This document shows positions 61,444 through 64,000 of a stretch of DNA of 64,000 nucleotides, in pieces; the first letter of the stretch is position 1, and each line of letters opens with the position of its first letter. A program made the position numbers and the translations under genes. The notes beneath the pieces are model-generated. The model searched no databases, was not told the origin of the DNA, and saw only the letters and a program-made list of their open reading frames with translations. The DNA is from Toxoplasma gondii ME49 (taxonomy: Eukaryota; Apicomplexa; Conoidasida; Eucoccidiorida; Sarcocystidae): positions 1,485,716 through 1,549,715 of the forward strand of contig NC_031469.1 of assembly GCF_000006565.2 (NCBI RefSeq). Reading direction: 5' to 3'.

Positions 61444-63574
61444 TTGAACGCCGGTGTTGAAGGGATATGAAGAAACCCGTCAATTTCTAGTGGTATTGGA
61501 AGCCAGGTGGTAACACGATAAATGAAACAAACGGGACACGAAAAAAGTAACGACATGAATCTGTCCTAAAGCAGAAGGAGAATCACGCGTACGCCTCAGC
61601 TCTGCAGTGGACTACAGGCAACGACCACGCGTGGCGTTGGTCAGCACACGACGCCAGTTTCTCTGCTCACTTAACGTCAAAGATTTTGACGCAGCGGCAC
61701 CCACTTTCTTTTGTACTCGCTTTGAGCGCAAACAGATAGTAGATTACTCCCGTATAGCTTGTTAAGTTACACAGGAACTACGTGCTAGAGGAGCCCCGAA
61801 TTTGATACAGGGTGTTCCCCGGGAGACCTGAAGACGTGGAACTATTGTGCCTTCATACGCTGGTGTCATGATGCCAGAAAATCCTGCGTTGAGGAAATCA
61901 GTGACTTTCCTGTAACAACCAATCCTCCGTGTATAACATGCTATTCACCATATCAGCACCTAGGCGATCGCATTGCAACAACCGAGAACACGTCTCGTAA
62001 CTCGAGCACCCAGGGTGAACAGTGAACCGGTGATTTATGCCGTCAGCCTGTCAATGCAATGTCCATAACGATAACACCTTTTTTGATTAACAGAGTAGTG
62101 TAGAAGTTTAAGTTGCATTGCATTTATACTGGATAAGTTTGAGTATTAACTCAACACAGAACATGGGGGCCAAGGGGAGCTTCATGTGTTGCTCTGTGCG
62201 GCATGAGTCCCAGAAGTTCGTGTGAAAGCAGCTCCTCAAGCTACTCAATTTATGAAAGTACAGCAAAGATAACCGTGGGCTCAAGTCGTTGATTCCACCG
62301 GCGAACTGTGTTGCGCACGTTAAAAGGGCTGTCTAGAATGGCCGTGAACTACGGCTGCCCAAGGTATAAGCTAACTAAAGTGAGATACTTTGCCCGAGAA
62401 GACAATTTTTCCCTCGCCAGATTATTCTCTTCGATTTTTCGCAGCTCTGAATAGCAAAACGAATACGGCTCAAAGTGTCGCTGGTGTCCTTAGTCGAGAG
62501 GACTGTGACGTCAAACTCAAATGCTTTATTGATTTTGACGGTTGTTTTGCAGCTGGAATATAAATTCACGCTTTGCAGTAGACACGTCTTAGAAGCTTTT
62601 TCTGAATCGTTGTTTGCCCTGGTAGCGCGCCTCTCCATTCCCTCGACGGGAGGACGGTCTAAAGCCTTTCGCGGCTGCAGGATTTTTCTTTCCGACCTGT
62701 AAATAACACCTGCGGACTACGACGAGGGGCGTCAGTCCCCCAAAACAAAAGGCTCGACATTCGAGTGACAGAAATGCAGCCGCTTGCCACTGAAGGGCGT
62801 TCCTGTTAATGAGCAACTAGGACCTCCGCCGTGTATGCCTCTTCACACACGCTAATAAGCTATCTCTGAGAAGACGGCACCAGGGATAGTTACGGTGTTT
62901 GCAAGTGTGTGATAGAGGGAAGTAACTGCACATGCAGTTGCAAGGAGGCTTCTTTCTCAAAGTGCGGCATCTATCTGTGATCTCGCTGCATAGGCTGCTC
63001 TTTTACAATCAAAGGAGTACGCCGTCTAACCATATTTAGAAAGTCGTTCTGGGTAAGTGCAGCGCGGCACAACCGGCAGTACGACCCGAGATGTTATTTA
63101 TCATCACCGACCACACCACGAGACAGTTACACATAATTGAGTAAATCTACTTGCAACAACACCAGATGACACCTGGTCTATCAGCTCTGAACTGCTGCCA
63201 GATGCTTGTTCCGATGGAAAACAAGGTCCCGGTCACCGTGTGCCTGGGATAACGTTGTCCCGCGATCCCTCCTTCATTGTCTTCTGTACTCCGTGGGTGT
63301 CAAACGGATATTCTCGAGGTCAAAAGGCAGTGCATTACGTCTTCAGACCCTCCCATGCGAAAGAGCAATACTCTGTCCTATAAAACACCTTTTACCAGTG
63401 GGTTGCCAGGTCGTCGTTATTTAGGACACTAATTACAAACGGTTCTTCCCCACTGACTTCGCCGGCGGTCTTGAGGTTTTTGAACTGGTGGGTGAAACCA
63501 ATGGAAAAGAATGAGGTACAAAGTTGTTTTGCTCACTTATTCTCAATTATGTCGTTCTTCGCGTGATCCCGGTG

Positions 63575-63922
63575 CTACCCCGTGAGCACAGAGAGAGACG
63601 AACCCACTCGTGACTCTGCCGCCTCCCCAGCGCGTTTTTCGAAGCAAACTCGTTTTTCTCTGTGTTGGTCGCTAGAAAAGGGTCGAACAGACAGCTGCAG
63701 GTGACTCCCTACTGCTGGTTGCAGCAGTTTCCTCTTACGAGCGTCCTGTCTCGTGCCTTTTGATACACGTCGAACAAAGTTTAACCGCTCGCCAAGAGAG
63801 AGTCGCCCGCCTCCAGCGTGTCGAGCAACCGCTGCAGTGTGAGCCTGTCTTGTGCCTGAAGTAGCATATAGTTGGAGGACAATGATGCCGCGTCGCTTGG
63901 GATGTTCCTGGAAGTTTGACAT
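63575..63922 (-). CDS. Hypothetical small frame near the right end
   Basis: An ATG-started frame of 115 residues (MSNFQEHPKRRGIIVLQ...). It is rich in Arg, His and Ser, with no recognisable domain, signal or membrane span. It could be a first exon of a gene or a chance frame; no splice partner was identified. Listed only because the region is otherwise empty. Confidence 0.2.
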   Translation of the reverse strand: MSNFQEHPKRRGIIVLQLYATSGTRQAHTAAVARHAGGGRLSLGERLNFVRRVSKGTRQDARKRKLLQPAVGSHLQLSVRPFSSDQHREKRVCFEKRAGEAAESRVGSSLSVLTG

Positions 63923-64000
63923 ATTACCTTGTTCTCGACTTTTAAATAGGACTGTAGAATCTTTGACGTGGCAACAACATCAGCGCATGTTCTCCACTCG

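Larger units (their letters stand above)
60543..63574. other. Upstream region of the kinesin gene, mostly non-coding
   Basis: Contains the kinesin promoter near 60543 and beyond. The plus frame at 60842-61447 is open for 201 codons (150 from the first ATG at 60998) but reads as low-complexity basic sequence ending in the G-rich tract, and I do not accept it as a gene. The remainder shows only short frames. Confidence 0.4.

Noticed and set aside
60842..61447. Plus-strand 201-codon frame upstream of the kinesin
   Set aside because: Starts at GTG, has low-complexity basic content and runs into the G-rich tract; more likely upstream non-coding sequence.
1..64000. Search for tRNA genes, rRNA and mitochondrial-DNA insertions
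   Set aside because: A few B-box-like strings occur (for example near 28976 and 38710), but none had a matching A box and acceptor stem. I recognised no mitochondrial gene fragment by eye. A tRNAscan run and a BLAST against the mitochondrial sequence would be decisive.

Overview
This is nuclear DNA from a coccidian apicomplexan, almost certainly Toxoplasma gondii or a very close relative. The protein-coding genes are split by GT-AG introns of roughly 0.1-1.2 kb with good polypyrimidine tracts. Coding DNA is moderately GC-rich, gene-poor stretches are long, and (TA)n microsatellites are common. The neighbouring pair of a cofactor-dependent phosphoglycerate mutase and a GPI-type carbonic-anhydrase-related protein fits T. 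gondii. Exon structures below were worked out by hand from reading frame, splice consensus and phase; where phases do not agree this is stated.

Layout, left to right. At 1-3.1 kb, on the minus strand, lies the 5' part of a gene for a small protein with a possible lipocalin/fatty-acid-binding-like region. Its third exon and part of its second lie in a perfect 661-bp duplication on either side of a 20-N assembly gap. At 4.1-10.5 kb, minus, is a large uncharacterised multi-pass membrane protein with a coiled-coil N-terminus. A gene-poor tract covers 10.5-16 kb. At 16-21.8 kb, plus, is a RIB43A-family protein (a microtubule-doublet or ribbon inner protein) spread over at least 12 small exons. At 24.9-28.5 kb, minus, is phosphoglycerate mutase, for which all eight exons could be phased. 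At 30.9-32.8 kb, minus, is the carbonic-anhydrase-related protein, which lacks two zinc ligands. At 33.3-33.8 kb, minus, is a tiny two-exon membrane protein.

At 36.1-38.2 kb, plus, is pyridoxal kinase with large insertions. At 40.4-41.2 kb, minus, is a secreted single-pass membrane protein of dense-granule type. A second gene-poor tract covers 41-45 kb. At 45.1-45.8 kb, minus, is an unrecognised, probably mitochondrion-targeted protein. At 48.3-60.5 kb, minus, is a very large kinesin, most likely of the kinesin-5/BimC class, whose introns carry TA-rich arrays. The last 3.5 kb is mostly non-coding.

There is no operon logic here: genes are individually promoted, and their roles (cytoskeleton, glycolysis, vitamin B6 salvage, secretory organelles) are unrelated. 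I found no mobile element, CRISPR array, tRNA or rRNA gene, and no convincing previously undescribed multi-gene system. The least explained items are the duplicated exon block, the multi-pass protein, the 76-residue membrane protein and the secreted single-pass protein.
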